Positions 12,690 to 23,030 of a DNA stretch of 64,000 nucleotides are shown piece by piece (position 1 is the first letter of the stretch; every line of letters starts with the position of its first letter). The DNA is from Trileptium ribeirensis (Eukaryota > Nematoda > Enoplea > Enoplida > Thoracostomopsidae), in assembly GCA_030248225.1 (NCBI GenBank), contig JASANE010012114.1, forward strand, positions 1-64,000, read 5' to 3'. Below the pieces are notes generated by a model. The model had not been told where the DNA came from and searched no databases. It saw nothing but the letters and a program-made list of their open reading frames with translations. The position numbers and the translations under genes are program-made.

Positions 12690-13600
12690 AACGCTATCGT
12701 TGGTCCGCCACAAATATTGGGTTGTTCATAATAGAAGTAGCGTCAAGAAGGCCATCAATGGGTGCCGCATTTGCAAAATAGTGCGCGTCATTTCGAGTAC
12801 CGAATTAGCCACCATTTTCACTGTTTCGGGCTCGGCGACAGCGGCCATTTGCGTGTGTGTGCATCGATTATCATGGTCCTCTTTTGATCAAAGCACCCAC
12901 TCAACTCACACTTCAGAAAGTGTGGGTTTGTTTGCTCACTTGTTCTACAGTGCGAGCCGTCTGCTTGGACGTTTTGAACAACATAGCGGTTGATCAATTT
13001 GTGACGTGTCTCCGACGATTTGTCTCGCGTTACGGGGCACCACATCTGGTCATTTCGGACAAGGCGAAATACTTCCAGAGCTCTGAACGTTTGTTGTGAC
13101 GGATTTGTCGTGATGTCGTAGTAAGCGATGAAGTACAACAGTTTTCAGCGTCTCGCGGGATGGATTGGAAATTCATTCCAGAATTGTCTCCTTGGATGGG
13201 AGAGTTCTATGATCGGTTGATCGGCATTGTCAAGAAAGTGTTGAAAAGCTCACTTGATAATCGTTGTGTGTTGTCGTGTGAGCTACGAAAAATCGTATCG
13301 GAAGTCGAAGCGGTAGTTGATAGTCGACCGTTGGTGTATTCAGAGTTCGATTTGAGCCACCGCTAAATCCATCACAATTTTAGGTGGACCACATTATTGA
13401 TTGTCGCAGTTTGACGCCAATCACGATGACTACAGATATCAAACAACAACTTCAGATAGCCTGATTGACAAGTGGAAACGTCTCCAAGCAATTGTTGACC
13501 AGTTTTAGAACATTTGGCGCAATCAGTACCTACTTAGTCTCCGAACACGCTGGAGCCGAACCTAACGTCGCCATTCAACTTATGAATCACCAAGCGTTGG
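12690..13600 (+). pseudogene. BEL/Pao integrase remnant
   Basis: Three frames in turn show the integrase layout. VRHKYWVVHNRSSVKKAI and CRICKI near 12,700-12,780 form the N-terminal zinc-binding region. MCIDYHGPLLIKAP with LVISDKAKYF (12,857-13,080) contains two acidic positions of the catalytic core. PWMGEFYDRLIGIVKKVL (13,190-13,260) holds the E-containing motif, with VVDSRPLVYSEF after it. The region then runs into IWRNQYLLSLRTRW and VVIVKNGLPRKA of the C-terminal part, already inside the right arm. Stops and frameshifts prevent function. It inserts cDNA in living relatives. Confidence 0.75.
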
Positions 13601-15636
13601 TGCGGTTGTAATTGTTAAGAACGGTCTGCCGCGCAAGGCTTAGCGATTAGGTGTCATAACCAATCTACATTTTAGTCGATACGGGTTATGCCCACCGGCT
13701 ATAGTTCGGTTTTTCTTTCAGGAAGCACATAAAAAGAGCTTTGAAGTTATTGTTCCCAATCGAAGTGTCTGTTTCCCAACCCGATGTCCTTGATTCCAGT
13801 CAGCGGGAGTCCGGGGCGCGTAATTGTCGACAATTGACTCGCGCTGCCGCGACTGGAACGCACCATGCGTTCCGACAGCAGTTATATTGGGTAGCAGAAG
13901 AGCCGTATGATGGGCAATAGTGAAAACCACTTGTGATATTCGGTGTCGGGTAAAGGTGGAATAATACATTTTTGTTATTTTGCAGCAACAAAGTGGCAAC
14001 CTGCATCTTCACCTTATCATCTCATGGTCTGGCACGGTATTCGACTGGACATCATATCACCATCAACGACCATGTCTTCAATTCGATCGGAATCAGTTAC
14101 TGGTATCTATATTTGCGACAACACTAAATATTCGAATTGGCAAAAACTTAGTGACTGACGAGAAACTACGATCGGATACAGCTCAAATCGTTCCGTGGCT
14201 GAAGTCGTTGGAGATGCCGGCAACGGCAGCTTTCGTTTATTGATCGCTGTCAATGCTGGAGTGCATCCTGCTGAATGAAGTCCGCCACCCAGGTAGTACC
14301 GGCCGCGGGGCACTCATCGACTGCTACAACGAAGTCGACGATCCATTCAAAATCAAATTCGTCGTGTGTACAGAATCGAGCGAGATGTTTTGGTCGTCTG
14401 GTCTGCGACGCCGCATCCCGGATGACGAGTTCAAAGCGATTCAGTTTGGTGGCTGTCACCGCTACGGTCGTATTCCCGTCGAGTCAGCAAGGCGTTCCTC
14501 AAATATCAATACAATCCCCGACACGAAGTGTCACAGCTGTGCAACAGTCTCCCCGAAGATCACCGTGCTTACAAACGCACCATCCTCGTATTGTGCGACA
14601 GCTACTATTGCAACCTAGAAGAAATATTGGGCCGCGACGTCACCGCGGTGTCCGGGGGTATGTACAGTGACATGTTGAATGAAATCGAGCAACGACATAT
14701 TGACCTTGGGCAATATCGGATGATCATCGTTCATAGCGCCATCAGCGTCATACAACGCCTCTAGTCCAAACTGGACGAAGAGATTGAGCTTTAGAAATAT
14801 CTGGAACGTTTGCTGGTGACCACTCAAAGCCAACATCGCCACCTGCGTGTGCTCGTCAGCAGTCCGATCTCTCATCCCAATGCCGCGAGCCGGGATCATT
14901 CCACTTGGATCGAGGAGCGTTGGCGGGGACAAGAATCGATTGTGTCAACTGGTACTACTGCATGGCCGAGACGGACGAGATTCTCCGACCGACGCTCCGA
15001 CACTGAGTGGTCTCTCTACGATAGATACGATTCTTTATATCTGAGCCACAAAGGGTTCCGGGTCATGTGGGTGATGTGGGCGCGGAGAAAAAAGACGATC
15101 CGGAATGTGCCCTACACGCTATCGATAGAACGGTGCACTATCAAGCATGATTCACTGGGTCAACCACTGTATCAATTGGAACAAGATACATGACATTGAG
15201 CAAGACAGTTGATGATAAGATATAATTGATTTGTTTGAAACCTGATAGCGATTGAGATTGACAGGATTCTTCCGTTATGCGGGAGTGTCCGTTATTTTTT
15301 TTGTGATTTAATACATTTTCGTGATGCGAACGTGTCTCTTTTGTAAATTACTGCAACGCTGTCGAAAAGTAACATTTCTTGCAATCGCCAAATTTTGCTC
15401 TCGAATGTGTAGCGAACATTGTAATGTTGCGAAATTAAGCGGTCAGCGTTTTGTTGTTACTGTCTTTTTGCTATATTTCCATATTTGTATGTAGCTAAAT
15501 TTTTGTTATTATAGTTGTATTTTCGATAGTGTTTAATCATAGATGCGATGCGGAGGTGTATTTGAACTTTTCGGTTTGATTCGGCAATAAAGAATAGAGG
15601 TTTTTGTATTCGTCGAATAATAGGTTTTTCTCCATT
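13485..15636 (+). repeat. Right arm of the inverted repeat
   Basis: This is the inverted partner of the left arm. Its inner edge, near 13,485, lies within the BEL integrase C-terminal coding region, so this arm is collinear with the pol remnant and is probably the original orientation. The outer edge lies near 15,636, where similarity to the left arm ends inside a minus-strand ORF. An AATAAA at 15,586-15,591 lies downstream of the SGNH-like ORF; the matching site occurs on the minus strand of the left arm. Confidence 0.75.
14253..15193 (+). pseudogene. Decayed ORF with SGNH/GDSL hydrolase-like region, right-arm copy
   Basis: Overlapping frames (14,253-14,618, 14,528-14,764, 14,810-15,193) together give a protein of roughly 300 residues. 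The frame from 14,528 has VLCDSYYCNLEE, then VSGGMYSDMLNEIEQ and MIIVHSAISVI. A stop at 14,762 follows. The third frame ends with DRYDSLYLSHKGFRVMW, close to the D..(H)LS..G block of SGNH enzymes but with Tyr in place of the expected His. The ORF lies downstream of pol in the same orientation, the place where some LTR elements carry an extra gene. Upstream sequence (13,980-14,243) may be the N-terminal part of the same protein. Function in the parent element is unknown. Confidence 0.4.
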
Positions 15637-17351
15637 CCTGTGGTGGTATTGGGTGGGAGCTCGAGCTCCTCGTTAAAAATGTAGTTAATACGGGCACTAC
15701 AGCCGTCTCCCTCGAGGCGGTTGCCTAGGAGGGCGAACAACCTCCAGTCCGAAATGTCTAGGCCGCCATAGGCGTTGTCCACAGTTTTCGTCAGGTTCCA
15801 AGTCCGGATAAGCAGCTAACATTTCTTCAATGTCTCGGTCGTCAAACAAATCCCTGAGTGAATCAAACAAAATGTGTCTGGCGGGCGCTAAATGCGGTGG
15901 GAGATCTCTCGGTATAACAGGATCAATGTGCAGCGTAGGCTGTGCCATTGGCACCGTTCGTCTTATAGTTGTTGGGGCTCTATGTCTCTAGTAGTGATTC
16001 GCTGGAAGGCAACTCGGGCACCTACCCCGTATGGTACGCTGCCCTCAGGTGAGTGGTATCGATCCTACGTTCGCGTATGGGGCTGTGGTCGTGTTTGGCG
16101 ATGAGATACTTCCTCCTCAGCAACTCGTTCAATTACGCGTCTGACTACGGAGGTTCAATCACCTCGATCAATGGGGGACTCATGTCGAATGGCTGCTGAC
16201 TAGGTTCCCGTATACGTTGGCTAATAGGAATTTCATCCACCACGTCCGCCTAACTAACACATGGTCTACCACGAGCTGGGGTCGCTGGGCGTGACTGAGT
16301 TAACGCCGGCTGATTAAGGTTCCCTGGTGCGTTGGCGGGTTCGCTGCACGGCAGCTCCATATCCCTCCCACGTGTGGGGAAACCTTCAACTGATTCGCCA
16401 ATGGTTGAGCCCGTTTCACTAGATATTGGTGCGGCACGAGGCCGTGCTCTTACAATTTGACTGCATTCCAAGAACTCGGAAAGTCGAGCTTGTTCGCTCG
16501 TCTCCTTTCTTCTATTCCTACGTATCCTAATTAAATTTTCAATGAACTCACATACAATCCGATCAGCTATTGCTTGTGCTTCAGTAATATCACGTTGAGC
16601 GGGTGGTCGCGGTTCCAATAATTCCCAAGGGGCCACGGGCGCTCCGCGGACTTGAGCTCTTTTGCACTGCTTTCCTCTCTGCCTCTTGTATTTACAATTC
16701 CTGCTGTGCAAGTTGATGTGGTTTTCGAGTGGTTCACCGGCCGAATGGTGGTATATTGTAAATGCGGGGGGCCCTCTCGACCTGTGGTAGTTCAGTAGTT
16801 TGCTGATATCGTTGGCTTTTCCGGCGCAGGGGGTTCGTACGTCTGTGTCGGTGCTAACTCAATGGGTTGCTGGCTGTGCTTGGATGCTGATTGAGTGGGT
16901 TGAAATCTATAAGGTGTAGGATACTGTGCAAACCATTCAGATGGAGCATATTCTTAAAGAGCAGCCTCAAAAGGCGCAGGTGTCGATGGCGTGTGCGGGA
17001 CCGGAGTGGGTGGAGCCGAATATGCTCCACTGCTTTTGGAAATTGTTGCTCGTAGGTTTCCGTCGGTTCATAATAAATGTGATATGGTAGTTGTGGTTAG
17101 TTTGGGTTGGTCACTAAGCGATGTATGGACTTCCAAAGGTTTTTAGTTGCTGTTACAGGTCGCTGTTGAACGGGCGTCACTGGTGATATTTGTATCCCGT
17201 GTTTGACTGATGGCTCGTAAAGAGCTGATTGCTCAGGCGTGTGGTTAAATTTGGAGTTAGTTATACCTATAATTGGCCATAGGTGTTTGAAATTTAAATA
17301 CAACAGGTAAAAGATTAATCGAAATTTGATATATATGATATGCTTAACCAA
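15537..17351 (-). pseudogene. Decayed minus-strand ORF, proline-rich, unrecognised
   Basis: Reading from 17,351 down to 15,537, several open pieces in different frames look like one broken protein. First comes a Pro/Thr/Gln/Tyr-rich part (about 17,090-16,740). Next is an Arg-rich part, the open frame 16,711-16,250, with AQAIADRIVCEFIENLIRIR. Then comes a part with ARHILFDSLRDLFDDRDIEEM (15,954-15,697). The C-terminus (15,782-15,537) contains NLLFDEYKNLYSLL and ends TSASHL. The last ~30 residues lie in the right arm and recur in the left arm. I do not recognise the family; a transposon protein is likely given the context, but this is inference. Confidence 0.4.
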
Positions 17352-18629
17352 ACCTTACTGATCTGAAAAAAGCGAATTTAGAAAACAGGACTCGAAATAA
17401 TCCGACCCTAAGAAGGATTTAGCAAACGCCAATGCATTAACCCACAAGTTGTGACCAATGCAATTTATTTAATAACTGTCTAAGACAGGCAAAATAATTT
17501 AGCGATAACTGTTTGCTAAGACTTGGCCTTCCCTAAAAGTTTATACTGTGAGAAGCTATTGCACCGATCCCAAAAGCAGGGTCCTTAACCTCAATTACCT
17601 GTCGCTAAAATGGTGTAAATCATATCATTTGCTTCATATAGTCCAAACAAAGCGTTGGTCAACGTGTCTGGCAAATTAATATGGTCATCGATTAAATGGT
17701 TGTAAATTTCTTCTTATATTTAACTGAATAGACCAGTATATTAAATAGTTTAACACACCTATGTATACAATATTTGCAAGAAGAATTATAAATTTGATGT
17801 GGGTCGGTTGGCATGTTGTTACTTGTTTCAGAACAAAGTGTTATATTTTACGCTAAAGCAGTAATTTATTCAATATGTAACGACACCAAAAACCGTACAA
17901 TACAACGAAGTTTCATTAATCCTGTAATTAAGACGCAACTAAAATTCGAAGAATTAATTTTTTGACGTCAACTAAACTGTACACACCGTCAACTAAACTG
18001 TCACACATCTTGTGTAGGTAAAACTCGAAAGCTTCTCAAATATAGCTTTTGTTAAAACGAAGTAACATTGGGAAGTGTTAATATTTTTGAATTTTATACT
18101 GATGCTTTACTAGAGCTAGTGTAAATATGAAAGCAAAATAATTAGACAAAACCCACGATCTCCAACTAAATATCGGTTATTACCGTGTATTTAAGCAACA
18201 CAAGTATATAACATGAACTATCACAAAATATATAATTTATATAATATAAAACTGTGCTGTAACTAAACATAAGGTTTTATGTAGCACTGCTTGATGAGGA
18301 TCCAGAGATATGCATGCGCGGCTGTGAAGTTGATATAAATTCGACTTATCACACTCGCTAGAATTTGCCCAAACATAGCTTGCACATCTCTGAATGTACA
18401 GCAAGTCACACTACAGATATTACTTGTTCAACTGCATGCGTTACAATGTAAACGTTGGCAAGTTCTAGTGATCATTCTATCTGTAACAATATGGAAAAAT
18501 AATGAGTTAATATTTTCAACAGGGCAATAGAACTAAACATGAATGATGAAAAATTGGCATATTCAATGGAATTGATGGCATTATACATGACTCCACGACG
18601 CGTTAATGTGTCTGGATATCGTTTTTTAT
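17352..18629. other. AT-rich spacer 3' of the anoctamin gene
   Basis: No open frame of interest. This lies downstream of the anoctamin stop codon on the minus strand, so part of it is probably 3' untranslated region. An AATAAA overlaps the stop (18,630-18,625 on the minus strand), but a polyadenylation site this close would leave almost no 3' UTR, so other sites further on are likely. Confidence 0.4.
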
Positions 18630-20086
18630 TCAACAAAACTCTGAAATGCGCTTCAGCGCTTTCATGAACAATAATTTTACAGGATTAATTGATTTCTTTC
18701 TTCGACGTCGACTGTTTCGTGATCCAGAAGGCCAAATGCGTTTAACTTCTCGTTCTTGCTCCGCAGAACGTTGCAAAATTCTTCTAGCCAATTGTTGCTG
18801 ATGTTTTAAGTTTCTTGTGGTTAAACGAAATCCATCGATTCTATATCGCTGTGGCGAGTCTAAGGTTGTTCTGTTAGTATTCTGTTTACCCAATTTTTCG
18901 CGGTAATATCTTTGCAACCGCACACGTTTTTGCTGACGCTTCATTTCCGCTTCGCGCTCCGCCTGTTCGTGCTTCATAAATAGCTGTCGTTCTAGAAGGC
19001 GCTCTCGATGTATTTGATCTTCAACTTCGCCAGGTATATCCGGTATCAAATAGCATACAAGAACGTGAAACAAGAATGCTAAATGCATGAAGCAAACCAC
19101 AAATGCCAAGCGTGCCACTACCAATATCCACCAATCAATACATAAGTCATATTTGTCTGTCAGTGGATTTAGCTCATAATGGCCAACAAAATAGCAGCGA
19201 TCAACGTACTCGATAGTACCATCAGGTTTTTTCCACTGTTTCATCACATCAACCCACCGACGATCGTCGGAAAAATTATTGGCTGTGCTATTACCAGTAA
19301 TATCAGATACGTTTACGTTGGCGAAAAATCCTAATTTTCGTGCGGACGAATAGCGTTCAGTCTTAAAAAGTGTCATTCGCCAGCTGATATATCCATGTGA
19401 GTGGCTGGAAATAAATTTTGAATGGCAATGTTGCCCCAAGTTTCGCCCATACAATTCAAAATATCGATATACCGCACGATCGATAAACTGTGTTGTAAAC
19501 GCTAGCAAGCAAGCATTAATTACAATCGACAATTTGGTAAATACCGCAAGGACCGTTTTCCATGGTCCAATACCGGTAACGGGTAACGGTCGATAGCGTT
19601 GACATTGTATCAAATATTTATTACCGTCAAGACGGATTTCAATTATATTATTAATCAGTGCAAATACGGCTGCGAGTGGAAATGCTGCAGTGAACATACT
19701 TACAAATCCGTACTGAATTGTCATTTCTAAATAGTCGCCGTATGCCACTGGAAGTTTCATTGGTTCTAGAACCATATCCTCGAGCCACTGTGGCTTTGGG
19801 GAAAAGTTACTATCAATTTTTTTCTTAGCTTTTTGCTTTGATACTTTCGCTGATGGTTTTTTCTGATCATCATTTTGCAGCTTGTCTGTTCCAGCTGCGT
19901 TTGTTACGTTTTTTACCGCTGTATCTGCCGCACTCGCGAAACCGCTGTTAGCACGCCCGTCGCCACTTTCTACAAAAGATGCGGACTCCGAAAGATTTTG
20001 CTTTACCTTTTTAGTTCGTCTTAACCGTATACGTTGCCAAATAATTGGGAGGCTAACCTCCATAATATTGTTAAGCACTTGTTTAC
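18630..20086 (-). CDS. Anoctamin (TMEM16 family), last exon
   Basis: Anoctamins are ten-helix membrane proteins that work as calcium-activated chloride channels or lipid scramblases. This exon follows an acceptor TTTCTTTAG at 20,087 and starts in phase 1. It reads KQVLNNIMEVSLP (TM6), then a polar 80-residue loop. YLEMTIQYGFVSMF (TM7) and LINNIIEIRLD (TM8) follow. Counting from the GTG codon at 20,078 as residue 1, a luminal loop covers about 200-315 with sequons N256, N263 and N268. TM9/10 is at about 316-346, ending CYLIPDIPG. The rest is a charged, Arg/Lys/Gln-rich tail of about 130 residues, stop TGA at 18,630. Calcium-site positions known in TMEM16A are kept: N3, E7, D115 (Glu in most), E118, E147 and D151. 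Expression cannot be judged. I cannot say which anoctamin subfamily it is. Confidence 0.93.
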
Positions 20087-20204
20087 CTAAAGAAATATAT
20101 AATTAATATATAATTTATATTACATAATGTATATAATACGTAAATTTGCAGTTAATATGTATTGAAACTTGGTTTTTTTATGATTTTTATACAAGGAGAA
20201 AATT

Positions 20205-20520
20205 TTCGAATTGGGCGGACCAAAACAAAACCTCTCGCAAGTTTTGGCGGATTACGCAGCTGCACCGTCCGCTTACCAGAGACGGGCCCATACGACCTCG
20301 GTTTACTCGACCCTTAAGTTGAAGCGGTTCTTAGTCTCAAAGAATGGATTAGCTTAGCATGCCTCAAGCGGGATTTACCAGGACGTTTGGCCTGGTCCCT
20401 TTCGTTGGTACACGTGTCTAATTGCCGTATCATTACTAGAGGTCTCCAGGGAGAGTCACCCCTAGGCCTATGTATAGGTAATAAGGTCGACTCGTCGTTC
20501 TCTATACCCTTTCTACAGGA
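20205..20520 (+). repeat. Dispersed repeat family B, copy 1
   Basis: This copy aligns by eye in the same orientation to 42,465-42,800. Shared stretches include GCTGCACCGTC, TTAGCTTAGCA and GTCGACTCGTCGTTC, in the same order and at similar spacing. It is non-coding. The block TAGCTTAGCATG at 20,350 is one base from the RNA polymerase III A-box consensus. Confidence 0.65.
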
Positions 20521-22839
20521 AGCCTGACTTGCGGTGATCTCAGATTTTCAGTATAAGTCACCGAGTTCAGATTCTTGCATTAGTTTGGGTCAAATGTCAC
20601 ATTGCGCAGGGTTTGGATTTTTATTCTCGCAGCCGAACTCAAACTCTCACTAATTCACCGTGTTCTAATTTTGACTGGCGAATGCCCTCATTTTTAATAA
20701 TTTAATTTTTCTATTATCAATGCCAGCAGGATGATACTATCGACCCTTATGTGCCTCACGGCACTCCAAAAGCGATCTCTCCGAGAACCCTTCAATTTTA
20801 GGTTTCAGTTTTTCTTACCCATTTTTAATTATGTTTTTGCTGTTTTGTTAGTCCTCCAGTTTTGAAAAACACTGGTGAATTTAATATCTGCTTTGTGCAT
20901 GATAAAACCACCAAAATTTTTCGTCTCGAAGAAAATCGACAGCGATCGATTGGATCGTAGTTTCAGTTGTATCGCGAGTTTTTTTGAACGGCGCTTCCGC
21001 TGCAAAGTGCCTCTATTCCTACGAGGTCCAGACAGTATCTAGGATCTCCGAAGCATCACAGCCCTTGCCCCAATGGTATTTTGTTCCTGATAAATACGAT
21101 GCACTGGACCAAACCGTAAAACCTATCAACATTTTGTCGAGACGGCGATTTTCACTATTTCTTCTATAAGTATCGATCCAGCAGTTGGGAAAAGTGTTCA
21201 TCCAGTTGTGGATAGTAACATTTTTGTGATTTTAACTTATTGACGATTGCTCGGGTAAATTTTGGCAATTTTATCGCAGTGTCGGCATAGGCATAAATCA
21301 GATTTGGCATTTCGTCTGCTTCTAATTTAGAAGTCGAATGTGCCCCATTTCAAAGTCGTTGGACCGGTTTGCTAACTTGGTTGAGGAGGAAACTCTAAAT
21401 TTTGTAATTGTTCAATTTTCATAAATTAACACTGTAAGCTAGAAATTTCGTTGTGAACCAACACTGGTAAACTTAAAATTTGGCGATTTATTGATATTTG
21501 AGGTCAGAGATAACAAATTTGAGCCAAAGAAACAAAAAAGCAGAATGCGCTGGCAGAAGCAACCCGACGGTCGGTGAACGCCGCGTGCCGCGGCTCACCT
21601 GCGCTCTATTCGTTGAGAGTGCTGGATGACGTTTCTGGGAGAAATTTCTGTATAGAAATCAACCAAACGGAAAGGAGAGACCCTTAAAAATTCATCAAAA
21701 AGCGACCCGAAAACACGAAGAAACCCTTAGAAACGTAAAACAAAGCACGATTTATCAAGGACCGATCTCAACTCGGCAAACTCGAACGTTTTATAGCTGC
21801 TGACAAAGCAGCATTCAACATGAAATTAAACTGTGGAGTCAAAATGTGAGATGATGCTATTATTACGAAGGAGGTCCCAATGGCACCACTTGCCGCCACG
21901 GTATAGGGCACAAATTATGATTACGATCACCGAAAACTTGGTTATGCGCATCCACAAATGCGAATCCATCTAGGTTTCACAGATCCACACAACAACCACA
22001 ATAACAAGAGCAGCATACTGTTTGATTTTATGGAGTTTAACTTGTAGCACTATGACTTTCAAGTTTTATATAATTATTGTTAGCAGGATAGCTGCAAGGT
22101 TTTAGTTTTGTGACGCTTTTCTACGCGGTTCGGTGTTCCACGATCGCTTTCTATAATCCATTCAGAATGCAAAACTGTCCTACGTCAAATTAAATATGGT
22201 GTGGTGATAGCCTTCATTTACCGATGAACGATATCCTAATTGAACACTATATTGTTACGAAGACAAATAATTAATGGAACACAAATTGCATTGTATGGAG
22301 GTTTTTGCTTTTCAATTTAAGACTTTGGATTCGGCAAATTTCAGCTGGACGATTGCCTTGTGCATGATGCCCTAAACTCAAGTTAAATGTGTGTACAACC
22401 CAAATTTGAAACCTGAGTGAGCTTAGATCCTGACACAAAACTTATATTCAGGTGCACGGAAATGCAGATTCCGTCTACGACTTCACCTTTCTCGGTGTAC
22501 TAAAACATCAGTTATTGGACGCGTTTAGTGTAATGCGACGTTTACGTTATCAAGGACCCACCTTGTGAAAGTATTGTCCATCCTGCGTGTTTCTGTCACC
22601 ATTCATTATAAGGTGTCTTGTACACAATAGTGTTTCTGATGGTATTTTAGGATAGTATACATAGGTAGTATAGTGTCGCTGGCGGTATAGTATAGACTAC
22701 ATATAGTTTTTTTGTTTTTTAAGTTATATGGTATCAGCTACACCATACTGTTATTTACACACATTACATAAATGTGTTTGTGCATGGTGTCCTTCACACC
22801 GCTAGTAAAACAACTAGGACACTATAGTTAAGTTGGCCC
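20521..22839. other. Intron sequence, no gene recognised
   Basis: AT-rich, with short unrelated open frames only. I see nothing that I can assign. Confidence 0.45.
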
Positions 22840-23030
22840 ATGTCAACTTTAGTCGCCGGACGTTATAACCTGAGAAAAAACAGCTTAGAGCGGGGGTTCG
22901 GGGGCGGCAGTCCCCCGACTTAGTCTTAGGCTTAGTACATGGCTCATACAAGGATTTTAGCTTAGGTTAAGACTAAGGCTTAGTCTTAGTATATCGAAAA
23001 CGGCATGGCATGCATTATACTTCGGCCCCT
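22840..23030 (+). repeat. Dispersed repeat family C, copy 1, with GC hairpin
   Basis: This copy aligns to the reverse complement of 30,277-30,452 and, over its right half, to 56,255-56,345. Shared motifs are CGTTATAAC, CTTAGAGC, GTACATGGCTCATA, TTAGTCTTAG and TAGTATATCG. A hairpin with a 6-bp stem, CGGGGG (22,899-22,904) and CCCCCG (22,912-22,917), lies in the middle, followed by tandem CTTAG motifs. It is non-coding; a small non-autonomous element is likely. Confidence 0.65.

Larger units (their letters stand above)
9650..15636 (+). mobile_element. Composite BEL/Pao-derived element with long inverted arms
   Basis: Two arms of about 2.1 kb lie in inverted orientation around a 1.7-kb centre. 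The centre encodes remnants of BEL/Pao RNase H and integrase on the plus strand. The inner ends of the arms carry the end of the same pol region: the right arm starts within the integrase C-terminal part (frame with IWRNQYL, then VVIVKNGLPRKA) and the left arm carries the inverted copy. Each arm then holds a decayed SGNH-like ORF and an AATAAA. The simplest reading is that the left arm is an inverted duplicate of the 3' part of a BEL-type element. Many stops and frameshifts make it inactive. Neither outer edge has an identified LTR or target duplication. Confidence 0.65.
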
